Counted from the first letter of the stretch, positions 46,857 through 56,386 are shown. The stretch is DNA of 64,000 nt from Oscillospiraceae bacterium (GCA_031266365.1 JAISBE010000003.1:62001-126000); one strand, 5' to 3'. Numbers and translations are program-made. Notes: generated by a model not told the origin, from the letters alone.

Positions 46857-48377
46857 ATGAAAGGTTTGTTTTGTCAATATCGTGAAATGGTAGCTAAATT
46901 CTTGATTTTAGTCCTTGCTTTCACTTTTTTATTAGCAAGCTGCAATTATAAGGATACTTCAGAATTGATGGATTTAGAAGATTTTAACACTGCTAGCATA
47001 GAGCGGGGGTATGACTTATATATTTATAATTCAAATATTAATTATTGTGAAGAATTTAAAAATATGTGCGCGGATTATGAGTCGGAAACAGGGATAAAAG
47101 TAAAGAGCTCATCGCCGGATGTTGACCAGGATTATATAGAAATTTTAAAAGCTGAAATTAATTCGAAAAACAAACCATCAATTTTTTCATTGAGAAGTGG
47201 AAGAGATCTTAAAAAATTAGAACAATTTTGCTTAGATTTTTCAACTAAAATTGATGATAAATTAGAGCTTTTTGTGAAAGACATTCCTGAAAGCTTGCAG
47301 TTAACTTTAAATAAAAAAAGCAGCTTTGGGGTTCCAGTTGGCATTGGAGGTTATGGTTATATCGTTGATTGTCAAATGATAAAAGATTTGGTTGGAGAGG
47401 AATTGTCAGAAAAATTTTTGGATGATGTGAAAATTGCTTCTTATAGGGAGTTTGAGTTATTTTTAAAAGCTTTGTGGGCTTATATAAAAAATGAAAAGCC
47501 AGGTGTTGTCACTTTTAGCGGAAATAAATATCCTTTACTTTCAAAAAAAACAGGCAAAGTTAATAATCTAAAAGAAATTTTTTCTATTGCCGCACCTTTG
47601 AAAGAAAAATATGGCGAAGGTAGGGTAAATCAAGCGGTAAATGCAGTTTTTGCGTCGCAGATGGAGGCTATTCAGGCGACGGAACGGCAAATAAAAGCTT
47701 TAAAAGCGCCTATAATTAAATATGCAAAATTGCTGGAGCTTATGTCAATTTATGGTTTTTCTGTGGGAGATAATGCTGATTATATCGCAGAATTTGCTAA
47801 CGGAAATAGCTTTTTTTTAGAGGGTGGGAGTTGGGTTTATGAAAAGATTGAAAAATTAAACCCAGATTTAGCAAAAGGTTTGCATTTTGTGCCTATAAAA
47901 ATGCCCCTTGAACAAAAGGACATAAAAGTAAATGGACTGTCTGCTGAAAAATTTCGAAATTCTATATCGGTTTTTGCGTTAAATTATTACGCAATAAACA
48001 GTCAAGTGGGCCAGCAAGAGCAAAAATTAGCCCAGGATTTTCTTTTGTGGCTAAATGCATCCAAAACTGGTCGCGATTATCTGATAAATAAATTTAAGCT
48101 TATACCATACGGTGTAAATAAAGAGAACGAAGTCTCAAGCGCGGAAGAACCTATAGAGTTTATAAACTCTTTGGGAAGATCCATATTAAGCTACACAATT
48201 AGTGGCAATATTTTGGCAGCGGCTAGCTACGGTGCGCCGCGTACGTGGGTTGAAAGCACGATGGATTGGTTGAAAATTCAGGAATTTTTTATTAAAAAAC
48301 TCACTTGGAATGAGCAAAATTATGAAAATTTTGCTGATGAAGGGATAGCTAAATGGAAGAAGCTTAAAAATGAGTGA
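46857..48377 (+). CDS. Extracellular solute-binding lipoprotein (ABC sugar type)
   Basis: 506 residues from ATG 46857; GGAGG (46847-46851) lies 5 bases before it. Lipoprotein signal with lipobox LLASC, so anchored at the outer face of the membrane. The body follows the family 1 (MalE/UgpB-like) binding-protein layout, e.g. FANGNSFFLEGGSWVYEKI and FLLWLNASKTGRDYL. Ligand unknown, likely sugar or oligosaccharide. No permease or ATPase genes are beside it. Confidence 0.85.
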   Translation: MKGLFCQYREMVAKFLILVLAFTFLLASCNYKDTSELMDLEDFNTASIERGYDLYIYNSNINYCEEFKNMCADYESETGIKVKSSSPDVDQDYIEILKAEINSKNKPSIFSLRSGRDLKKLEQFCLDFSTKIDDKLELFVKDIPESLQLTLNKKSSFGVPVGIGGYGYIVDCQMIKDLVGEELSEKFLDDVKIASYREFELFLKALWAYIKNEKPGVVTFSGNKYPLLSKKTGKVNNLKEIFSIAAPLKEKYGEGRVNQAVNAVFASQMEAIQATERQIKALKAPIIKYAKLLELMSIYGFSVGDNADYIAEFANGNSFFLEGGSWVYEKIEKLNPDLAKGLHFVPIKMPLEQKDIKVNGLSAEKFRNSISVFALNYYAINSQVGQQEQKLAQDFLLWLNASKTGRDYLINKFKLIPYGVNKENEVSSAEEPIEFINSLGRSILSYTISGNILAAASYGAPRTWVESTMDWLKIQEFFIKKLTWNEQNYENFADEGIAKWKKLKNE

Positions 48378-50233
48378 TGGCTAAAGTTAGGTAGCTTGAA
48401 AGCTTTATAATAATAGTAACTTGAGAGTATTTCAAAGAGTATTGCAAGCTAAATGACCAAATATCTTGTCGCGCAAAGGCTTTTTTGTAGTATTTTTATC
48501 TTCAGCTTGCGTGAATTGCTGCCCGATATCTTTGCATTAACTTACCTGCCGTGATTATGATCCAATTTTACTCAACATTGGCTTTTGCATTTGATATACT
48601 CTCGGTAATTTTATTGTGTGGAGCAGTTTAAAGATTTGATTAAAAGCATTTGAAATAGCAAATGGCAAAAAATGGGCATTTTGCAATGCAAAATCGTGAG
48701 AATGACTTGTTAAAGGAAATCGCTCTGAGGCGTTAATGATTCACAAAGCTGTAAAATAAAATTTGCCGCACTGCCATATTGTGCATTAAGTGTGATGTCC
48801 TCAGAAATATATTACTATAAACCAAAATTTTATATAACTTATTTAATAATATATTTCAAATATTTAAAAAACTAATAAAATCTCGTAAAATGATATTAAG
48901 TAAGGCATTTTTAAATTAATATATACTAGAATTTGATAGTAATTTTTAAAATAAATATTTAAGTTATATGAGATAAAAACAAAAAATGGCTGCGAATTCA
49001 GGGTTGCGAAAACGCCTATCGCAGAAAACCTCCCTCGGAATACTGACACATTTAGTTGATGCAATTTTTAATAACAACTAAATGCCACTGATATCTGGTG
49101 CACTGATATCGTGCACAACGCAGAAAACAACTTCGATTTTCTGTAAATAAATATTAATTTAAAACAAAATTGTGTCAATAATATAATAAGAAAAGCATCT
49201 ATATTAAATAAAATTATTTAAAGAGATGATGTGTCCAAATGAAAGACTGCAAACATAATTAATATAGAAAACCGCCCTCGGAGTGATGCTCGTGATGTTG
49301 CATTTTGGCGAAATTTCAGGCTAAGTTATTCTAAAATAAATGTTGACATAAACTGAAAATTGCAATTTAATATACTTAAAATTATGTTTATATTATATAA
49401 AATTTGTCAGAAAAAGGAAAATTGCAAATAAAAATGATGAAAGAGGCTAACGTGAAAAAGCTTTTAAATAATTTAACCAAAAACAATTAAACTTTAGTAT
49501 GGGCTGCGCTCAGCATAGCCTTATACTAAGTGTGGCGCGGCAACTTCTGACATTTTGCATAAATAAGTATTGATATATACTTAAAATTATATTTATACTA
49601 TATAAAATTGCCAAAGAGAGTACGGCTGCAAATGAAAATTGTAAGAGAGATTATTGCGGAAAAATTTTCAAATAAATTAACCGTAGTCGCTACCTCGCTA
49701 ACAAACTATACCTATCACAAGCGTGCAATGTGAATGGCATAAAAAATATTCTGCATTTTTGCAAATTAGTGTTGACATAAAACAAAATTATATTTATAAT
49801 ATAAATAGAATTATGTTTATAGAATACAATAAACTGTGATTTGATTTACCGATTTACATAAAACTACCTCGAGAAGCTACCTTACCACCAAAAAACTAAA
49901 AAAGGTGCATAAAATGCAATTTTATCAAACAATATATCAGTAAAACACTTTCAATTAAATGTTGACATACAATAAAATTTGTTTAATAATATAAGAATAA
50001 TTATATTAATATCGCATAATTTATGTAATGAAGGGGTGAAAACAAATAAACAATCGTGCAAATATTTGCAGTTTATTTAATGAAGCTAAGCGAAGGGCAT
50101 ATTTTGTGTTTTTATTGCTGCGAATTCTCGCTAAAAAATCATAATTAAATTTGCTAAGCTGCACAAAACATCACGAACAATAAATTTCGCAAACTCTCAC
50201 CGAAAAAATAAAAATGAATGGAAGTGTATTATC
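48378..50233. repeat. 1.86-kb gene-free stretch with repeated promoter-leader units
   Basis: No intact gene. From 49.3 kb it holds imperfect copies of a unit made of TTGACA-type promoter, AT-rich leader and a decayed start region. Copies begin at about 49343, 49572, 49772 and 49962; the last lies before the secreted gene at 50234. The first two align over about 120 bp through a remnant GTGAAAAAGCTTTTAAATAA. The copy at 49772-49800 is a perfect TTGACA-17-TATAAT. Another short repeat (AGAAAACC.CCCTCGGA) occurs at about 49023 and 49267. I read this as a decayed tandem array of secreted-protein genes. Confidence 0.55.
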
Positions 50234-51358
50234 ATGAAATTTTTGAAAAAAGTGCTACTGACTACCCTGCTGCTGGCAGTAATACCGACTCGCGCACTTT
50301 CGATAAGCTATAACCACGGAGACCTGAGTGTTACCCTAACTAACTTGTACAAACACGCCTGCATACTGGTAACGAGCCGTCCTGAAGAATATGTAACTCT
50401 GACCATATTGGTGAGCCAATTCGACCAGCCAGGAACTTTACTGTTGGGGTTCGCACAGACCGAGCCAATGGATCGCGGTGAACATGGTGAACAACTCTGG
50501 TCGACTAGTATATTCAGTGATGCTGGTGACTACCGCATAACCGTAACAAGACACATATCTGGAAACACGAACAAAAATTATTACCTGTATTACTTCGGAT
50601 CGACCACACAGAGAATCAACGGTCGTGCATTATGGAAAAGCCAAGAAAATGAACTAGAAGTAACACTAGAACTAGGAAGCTTGGGACATGACGCTCTAGA
50701 ATTCACTGAAAGTGACACCCAATATCGGATCATAGATAAAATTGTACCGATTGTGAAACTTGAAAACACCGGTCAAACATTGGTGTTGAAGGATATCAAA
50801 TCTAGGGATGCGGACACCAACACCGTCGTAGCGACCTATTCAGTAAACGGAAGCCTGGTGGGTAAGAATTTACAAATACAATTTGAAACAGAAGGTGAAA
50901 ACTTTATATTAAAATCTCCTGTTGTTACAGTTCAAGTGCAGGCGGATACCTCGGCAGAAGAATTAACCGTGCCTGATAAAGTTGATACAAGCAAGGTCCC
51001 TTATGGACCTTTTGACAGCACCTGCCGGCCACATCGAATTGATCCATTATGCATTGCACCTGCGGTGGTTAAAGGCTATGTCTTACCGGAAAGATGCAAT
51101 CCGGATGTGGTAAATCTCCTGGCAATTCCGCTGTATCCGAGCTGTGAATTTTCTTTTGTGGCCAGGTTATTTGGTGCTGTCGGCGGAAAAACAGATCTGC
51201 TTGCAGAGACGCACACACCCTGGAGCCAGCAAAATGGGGTGGCTATTAGGAAACCACTTGCGGAATCGCGAGTTTTGGGGAGGACGTGGATACAATATGT
51301 GGTGTACACCAGGAATTTGGGCTCAAAGGGGCAAGTTGTTGAATATCAATTCAACTAA
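50234..51358 (+). CDS. Secreted protein of unknown function, family A
   Basis: 374 residues with a signal peptide (MKFLKKVLLTTLLLAVIPT, cut near residue 23). Mature protein rich in beta-prone Thr/Val segments. It shares with the 10.4-kb protein a CRP.....LC....V.KG.VLP block (about residues 260-285) and the downstream F.FV.RLF-type segment. G+C content is higher than that of the neighbours. Function unknown. Confidence 0.8.
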   Translation: MKFLKKVLLTTLLLAVIPTRALSISYNHGDLSVTLTNLYKHACILVTSRPEEYVTLTILVSQFDQPGTLLLGFAQTEPMDRGEHGEQLWSTSIFSDAGDYRITVTRHISGNTNKNYYLYYFGSTTQRINGRALWKSQENELEVTLELGSLGHDALEFTESDTQYRIIDKIVPIVKLENTGQTLVLKDIKSRDADTNTVVATYSVNGSLVGKNLQIQFETEGENFILKSPVVTVQVQADTSAEELTVPDKVDTSKVPYGPFDSTCRPHRIDPLCIAPAVVKGYVLPERCNPDVVNLLAIPLYPSCEFSFVARLFGAVGGKTDLLAETHTPWSQQNGVAIRKPLAESRVLGRTWIQYVVYTRNLGSKGQVVEYQFN

Positions 51359-51437
51359 AAGTGGGGAAAAATGCAGATAAAGTACGTCGGTGCGCTGTAA
51401 TTTTGGTTTTAGTTTAGGTAAAATAGTGCTGTTAAGC

Positions 51438-52301
51438 TTATTCATTTTTTCCCGTTACAACCCTATCTATTCCGCATAAATCCTTTTTTATGCTGATATT
51501 CTTAAAATCAGCCTCTTCAAAAAGCTTTGCCACATTGCTCGCTTGACCTTTTCCTACTTCCACTGCCAATGTACCGCCAAATTTGATTTGAGATTTCCAT
51601 TTTTTGGTCAACATTCGGTAAAAATTAAGCCCATCTGGGCCGCCGTCCAAAGCGATGAGCGGCTCGTTTTGCACTTCTTTTTGCAGGTATTTTATATCTT
51701 CGGACGGAATGTAAGGCGGATTACAGACGATTAAGTCAAATAATTCGAATTTATGCAATGTTTTTTCTGAAAATATATCGCCTTTGATCACCTGAATGCT
51801 CCCTTTACCGTAAAAATCGCTCAAAATAAGCTTTATGTTTTTGTTTAGATAATAAATAGCATTTTCTGAGATTTCAAGGCAAGTAATATTAGCGTCTGGA
51901 AAATTAATTGCCAGAATTATGGAAATTATCCCACTCCCTGCACAGAGATCCAAAATTTGCGGCGATTTTATGGATGAAATATGTGCTATGGCTGTTTTGA
52001 CGAGAATTTCTGTGTCGTCACGTGGAATTAAAACGCCTTCCCCTACTTTGAAATTTTTTCCCATAAATTCCCATTCTTCTAAGATATACTGAAGAGGCCT
52101 ACCATTTGCTCGCTGAAGAATGAGATCAAAAAAACGAAGTTTAGCTTGTTCGTCCAGTTTTTGGGTGGGGTTGATTATAAGTTCGTGCCTATCAACACCG
52201 AAACAAAATTTTAATATACACATAGCCTCAAAGCTAGCTGATTTTATCCCAGATTTCAGCAACTTTTTTTTGCCTTTTAGATAAATTTCTTGTAAATCCA
52301 A
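51438..52301 (-). CDS. prmC: Peptide chain release factor N5-glutamine methyltransferase
   Basis: Methylates the GGQ glutamine of release factors. 287 residues, TTG start after GGAGG. SAM motif ILDLCAGSGIISI and the catalytic NPPY in LIVCNPPYIPSEDI (about residue 194). The usual neighbour prfA is absent. Confidence 0.95.
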   Translation of the reverse strand: MDLQEIYLKGKKKLLKSGIKSASFEAMCILKFCFGVDRHELIINPTQKLDEQAKLRFFDLILQRANGRPLQYILEEWEFMGKNFKVGEGVLIPRDDTEILVKTAIAHISSIKSPQILDLCAGSGIISIILAINFPDANITCLEISENAIYYLNKNIKLILSDFYGKGSIQVIKGDIFSEKTLHKFELFDLIVCNPPYIPSEDIKYLQKEVQNEPLIALDGGPDGLNFYRMLTKKWKSQIKFGGTLAVEVGKGQASNVAKLFEEADFKNISIKKDLCGIDRVVTGKNE

Positions 52302-52393
52302 AAATCTTATTCCTCCTTTCGCTTAACTGCAACCGCATTGCAGGAGTGGCATGAAGGATTTTAAAGTGAGTGTACGCAAATTTTATTGAGTAA

Positions 52394-52957
52394 TTATCGC
52401 TTTTGAGATTCGTCTATAATTTTTAAGTTACAAAAATTTATGCCTTTTTTATACTTAAAAAATTTTTTTAATTTGAGTTTATTATTGGTAATCTCATATT
52501 TTTTAGCAAGATAGGGTAAAACATTATATTTTAAAGTTTGATAAAGCAAGTTAGGTTCATCTGGCAAAATAAAACTAATTTTATGGCCATTTTCTATAAG
52601 ATAGCTTTTCTTTTCGCCAGGCGTTATCCTAATTTGAGCTCGATCTTTAGTGATATTATCGCCATTTAACAGAGCTTTTATAATATCATCAGGGGAAATA
52701 TACTTCAATTTTGATTGATTAACATTTACATTAGTCGATTTTTCAGGTGTCGTTTCGTTTGATTTGTCAATATCGCCAACTAAGAATATAATATCGCTTT
52801 TCTTTTTAATTTCCGTCAAAGCGAAGGATAAATCCTCTTCATTTATCGCGGCGAAAAATTCCGGTTCGTCCATATTTAGATGTTTCATCGCGCGGTTTAG
52901 TATAACTTCATCGTCACCAGTATAGTGGCAGAGATAAAAAATCACTGTGATTTTCAT
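52394..52957 (-). CDS. Divergent CinA/MoaB-like domain protein
   Basis: 187 residues beside thiI. The layout resembles the molybdopterin-binding-like domain of CinA: an N-terminal KITVIFYLCHYTGDDEVILNR strand-helix, SDIIFLVGDID in the place of the glycine-rich loop, and PGEKKSYLIENGHKISFILP then PYLAKKYEI. The GGxGPT-type loop is not preserved, so it may be inactive or belong to a related family. No function assigned. Confidence 0.45.
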   Translation of the reverse strand: MKITVIFYLCHYTGDDEVILNRAMKHLNMDEPEFFAAINEEDLSFALTEIKKKSDIIFLVGDIDKSNETTPEKSTNVNVNQSKLKYISPDDIIKALLNGDNITKDRAQIRITPGEKKSYLIENGHKISFILPDEPNLLYQTLKYNVLPYLAKKYEITNNKLKLKKFFKYKKGINFCNLKIIDESQKR

Positions 52958-53026
52958 ATAAATTCATCCTTATTGCATTAAAATTATTTCAAAGAATGGC
53001 AAATCATGAGTAACCTTAAAGAATAA

Positions 53027-54193
53027 TCAGCTATAATTGAAAAGAGTTTGTGAGTAGGCATCATTTGTTAAATTATCCCAATTGATTTTATCCTCCTCCT
53101 CCAGCACATATTTTAACATTGGGCGAGTCCGAGGGTGCCTAGGGGTGAATATAGTGCAGCAATCTTCATAGGGTTCTATAGATATATTAAACGTGTCTAT
53201 TTTTCTGGCTAAACATACAATTTCATTTTTATCCATGCCGATCAGCGGTCTAAAAACGGGTATAGATACGGCAATATCTATGCAGGAAATAGCATGGAGT
53301 GTTTGGCTTGCCACTTGCCCCAAGCTTTCTCCAGTTACTAAAGCTTTGGCATCATGGTAAAGAGCTAATTTTTCGGCAATTTTCATCATCAGGCGTCTCA
53401 TGATGATCGTTCTGAATTCTTCTTTGCATTTTTTTTGAATTTCCTCTTGAGCTTTCGTGAAAGGTACGACAAATAAAGGTATTTTACCGCTATAATTTGA
53501 AACTTTTTGTAAAAGTCTTGTAACTTTGTCCTCGGCACGCGGGCTGGTATATGGTGGGCTTGCGAAGTGTATCCCCACCAAAGATAAACCGCGTTTAGCC
53601 ATCAACCATGAGGCAACGGGGCTATCTATTCCACCGGAGATCAACACTGCCGCTTTTCCTCCTGTCCCAACAGGAATTCCGCCTGCTCCGGGTAAAGCTT
53701 GGCCGTGAATATAAGCTCCGAAATCTCGGATTTCTATGTTTAAAATAAAATCTGGATTATGGACGTCTACATGTAAATTGCTGCATTTTTTCAATATAAA
53801 TTCGCCGACTTTATCGGAAATTTGTGGTGATTTTAGCATAAATTTTTTATCCGAACGCTTTGTTTCAACCTTAAAACTAGATGCATTTTTTGCAATGCGG
53901 TTTGAATATTCAACAGCTTTTGCACATATATCATCGATATCTTTTTCAGCGCAAAGTGCCTTGCAAAATGCGGCAATGCCGAATATTTTACCGACAACAT
54001 TCATTGTGGCATCTAAATCTATTTCTACGCGTCTGGGGATAATATAAATTGTTGACTGCAAGTTTTTAATTTCGAATTCTCCAAAATTTTTCAATCTTGT
54101 TTTGATAGTTTTTATTAAAACATTTTCAAAATTTTTACGATTCAGACCTTTTAAAACAACTTCCCCAAGTTTAGCCAAAATTATCTCATTCAT
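53027..54193 (-). CDS. thiI: tRNA 4-thiouridine synthetase ThiI
   Basis: 388 residues. N-terminal ferredoxin-like/THUMP region (KFGEFEIKNL-like start, KVETKRSDK) and PP-loop AVLISGGIDSPVASWL near residue 184. No rhodanese domain, as in Firmicutes. Takes sulfur from a cysteine desulfurase; one is encoded at 56.6 kb. Confidence 0.95.
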   Translation of the reverse strand: MNEIILAKLGEVVLKGLNRKNFENVLIKTIKTRLKNFGEFEIKNLQSTIYIIPRRVEIDLDATMNVVGKIFGIAAFCKALCAEKDIDDICAKAVEYSNRIAKNASSFKVETKRSDKKFMLKSPQISDKVGEFILKKCSNLHVDVHNPDFILNIEIRDFGAYIHGQALPGAGGIPVGTGGKAAVLISGGIDSPVASWLMAKRGLSLVGIHFASPPYTSPRAEDKVTRLLQKVSNYSGKIPLFVVPFTKAQEEIQKKCKEEFRTIIMRRLMMKIAEKLALYHDAKALVTGESLGQVASQTLHAISCIDIAVSIPVFRPLIGMDKNEIVCLARKIDTFNISIEPYEDCCTIFTPRHPRTRPMLKYVLEEEDKINWDNLTNDAYSQTLFNYS

Positions 54194-54427
54194 TGCCGAT
54201 AAATACTCCTTTCTATTTCAGACTAAATTTTCCAAAACAGAATAATAATAAAATTAAAAAACTTAAAACAGATTTTTATTACTTAACCTATAATTACACA
54301 CACCTAATTTTATTATATCATGATGCCATCATGTTGTGAATATTTAAAAATTATAAGCAACGCAAGCTTAAATTTATTATAAATATATTTCATGAATTCC
54401 TTTGCTAGTGTGTATTTATTTTAAGCC

Positions 54428-54453
54428 TTGCCGACGTTAAATTATTGACAAGC
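54428..54453. repeat. 26-bp perfect direct repeat, copy 1
   Basis: Identical to 55977-56002 (starts TTGCCGACG, ends TTGACAAGC). Both copies contain the -35 box of a perfect promoter. Confidence 0.9.
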
Positions 54454-54473
54454 AATGAAATGTCATATATAAT
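54445..54473 (+). promoter_or_regulatory. Perfect-consensus promoter of the 54.6-kb leader protein
   Basis: TTGACA (54445-54450), 17 bases, TATAAT (54468-54473). The -35 box lies in the 26-bp repeat shared with the tRNA-cluster promoter. Confidence 0.82.
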
Positions 54474-54578
54474 ATAATAAATAATATATTTAATCTAAAC
54501 TAAATTTATTTCACATGAATGGTAGCTCCCAATAATGCTGCGTTCGCAAAATTTAATCTAAAGAAAGGATGTATATCT

Positions 54579-54875
54579 ATGAGACACAGAAATAACGCCA
54601 CTGAACCACAAGCCCTGGAAGAAGACGATCTACATAACGTTACGGGCGGCGACGCTGTAGACGACTACCGAAGAAAAAAAAATGAGCAGTACTATGCCTG
54701 GAAGCACGAGGTAGAACTTTGCCAAGAATACATAGATGCAGGACAACTAGAAACGTGGAGATACCTCGGCCGCGACGGATTACGATGTACTAACTGCTTC
54801 AATGCCTTCACCGACGGACAGGCTGCTATTAACCATTTGCTTAAAGGCTGCAAAAGTATCGGGGTACACCTATAA
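54579..54875 (+). CDS. Double-glycine-leader protein with zinc-ribbon-like cargo
   Basis: 98 residues from ATG 54579 (AAGAAAGGA upstream). Leader of 24 residues ends LEEDDLHNVTGG, nearly the same as the calpain-like protease leader LSEDDLKAVVGG. The 74-residue cargo is charged and helical, then has CTNCFNAF followed about 12 residues later by HLLKGC, a possible C2HC zinc site. A related pseudogene follows at 55344. No named family; probably exported by a leader-recognising ABC exporter, then folded around zinc. Confidence 0.75.
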   Translation: MRHRNNATEPQALEEDDLHNVTGGDAVDDYRRKKNEQYYAWKHEVELCQEYIDAGQLETWRYLGRDGLRCTNCFNAFTDGQAAINHLLKGCKSIGVHL

Positions 54876-55343
54876 CGCTATACTAATAAGCGGAACTAAT
54901 CAACTAATGACCCCTTTTATTCAAAATCTCTATTGAATCCAGCGGAAACTACTGTACGGATGAGAAACCAACATCCGTACACAGAATCTAGCGAAATATC
55001 CTCAATCATCCACCATTGCGGTACATCGCTGCACACACTTTACCTAACTACGCTCATCTCAATCTGGCATCAGTCATGTACCTATTGTAACCAAATCGTC
55101 AAAAATTATGCCTAAAATATAGTCTCTAACACGGCCAGATGTGTACTCGCTCATTATCACAGCCAAGCGGTATATCAGAACACTACACACTAGTTTATGC
55201 ATTCGCATTTAAAAAGAATAAAAATTATCAAGCCACGATAATATAATAAAAAATATGTTTAATTTAAATTATATTCTTACTTAAACGTTAGCTCACACAG
55301 GTATTTTTCAAAACTTTAATCTTCATCGAAAGGACAGATATTT
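54876..55343. other. Spacer between leader-protein copies
   Basis: 468 bp without a credible gene. Around 55215-55310 it repeats, with decay, the promoter-leader region of the intact copy (TAATATAATAAA..ATAT.TTTAAT), so it is part of a duplicated unit. The 60-codon frame at 54933 has no ribosome site. Confidence 0.5.
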
Positions 55344-55647
55344 ATGAAACATACAAATAACGACACCAAACTAGAAACACTGGATGACTTGCACCTATAC
55401 GAAGCCAGATGAGGCATGAAGTCTGCAGAAAAGGACAGCCCCGCTTATGATGGCTCACTTGCACCAACAAACCCAAAAATGAACCCAGTGCAAACCTACA
55501 TCGATGCTGGCTGCCTTATGTCCTGCGGGGGTGAGCTATAACCCAACATATGTCTGCCGTATGTGCAACACCGGCATATACAAGACTACGGACGCAAATG
55601 ATATCATTCGCCACCTAAATTTTACACACCAGATTTACGCCAATTGA
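55344..55647 (+). pseudogene. Broken paralogue of the leader/zinc protein
   Basis: Begins MKHTNNDTKLETLDDLHLYEAR, then TGA (55410-55412) at the double-glycine position. The cargo continues (VQTYIDAGCLMSCGG) and is frameshifted in a run of five G, after which it reads YVCRMCNTGIYKTTDANDII and RHLNFTH to a stop. That end is a C2H2-type zinc-finger pattern. Two defects support a pseudogene. Confidence 0.8.
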
Positions 55648-55976
55648 CTAAAGACCGGCGCCTAACAACGGTCACCTCCGGCACACCCCCGATATTATTA
55701 AACTAGGTCATATCTGCCATGAAGTGCATCACATCAAAAAACGTCCACTTATCGTCCACTGCACACCGGGACACGAAAAACAGCTGCCTAAAAGAATACG
55801 CCGCAACGTAACCACACGGACGGAAATATTAGGCAACTAGTTTCGCTCTATCTTCTCGACCGCATAGCCAAGTAGAGCACCAATATGTATACCTACGCAA
55901 CCGACAAGACGAACAAACTTATCTCGTTTCAAGTTTATTTCTTAATCACGAAAAAAGGTACGTCGGTAGCATTGAG
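55648..55976. other. 329-bp stretch before the second direct repeat
   Basis: No gene seen. Higher in G+C than other gaps (for example the CCGGCACACC region), so probably further decayed copies of the leader/zinc genes. Confidence 0.35.
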
Positions 55977-56002
55977 TTGCCGACGTTAAATTATTGACAA
56001 GC
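55977..56002. repeat. 26-bp perfect direct repeat, copy 2
   Basis: Identical to 54428-54453; here it precedes the tRNA cluster. Confidence 0.9.
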
Positions 56003-56022
56003 GCTTTATAATATATTATAAT
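55994..56022 (+). promoter_or_regulatory. Perfect-consensus promoter of the tRNA-Met/Glu/Val cluster
   Basis: TTGACA (55994-55999), 17 bases, TATAAT (56017-56022), 86 bp before tRNA-Met. Confidence 0.82.
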
Positions 56023-56107
56023 AAAATCAAGTATATAATTATATTTAGTTAAAGTGCAGTGTTTTAGATTTTTATGAATTTGGTTATCGCAAAATTAGAT
56101 TTGGCAA

Positions 56108-56184
56108 GGCGGCATAGCTCAGTTGGTCAGAGCATTCGGTTCATATCCGAAGCGTCGATGGTTCGAATCCATCTGCCGCTACCA
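56108..56184 (+). tRNA. tRNA-Met (CAT), elongator type
   Basis: Acceptor GGCGGCA/TGCCGCT with G1-U72 as in Firmicute elongator tRNA-Met; anticodon loop TTCATAT in a TTCGG/CCGAA stem; encoded CCA. A tRNA-Ile2 reading (modified CAT) is less likely. Confidence 0.93.
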
Positions 56185-56311
56185 TGCAGTGTTAATATTG
56201 CTTAGGTGGGGCGATTTTAAATCTATTTAGAAAAGTCATCTGTTTTGAATTTTTTGCGTTCTTTGAATGAAATTACTTTTGATTTTATAATGTTCTATCT
56301 ATTGACGTGAT

Positions 56312-56386
56312 GGCCCGGTGGTCAAGCGGTTAAGACACCGCCCTTTCACGGCGGTAACACGAGTTCGATTCTCGTCCGGGTCACCA
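56312..56386 (+). tRNA. tRNA-Glu (TTC)
   Basis: Acceptor GGCCCGG/CCGGGTC, anticodon loop CTTTCAC in a CCGCC/GGCGG stem, T-arm CGAGTTCGATTCTCG, encoded CCA. Confidence 0.97.

Noticed and set aside
48378..50233. Prophage or insertion-sequence remnant
   Set aside because: No transposase-like or phage-like frames and no terminal inverted repeats could be recognised.
52394..52957. Calling this gene cinA outright
   Set aside because: The characteristic glycine-rich loop is not preserved and the length fits only the N-terminal domain.
55410..55412. In-frame TGA at the double-glycine position as a recoded glycine codon
   Set aside because: The same pseudogene also has a frameshift, and TGA is a normal stop in tsaB, asnB and other intact genes of the window.
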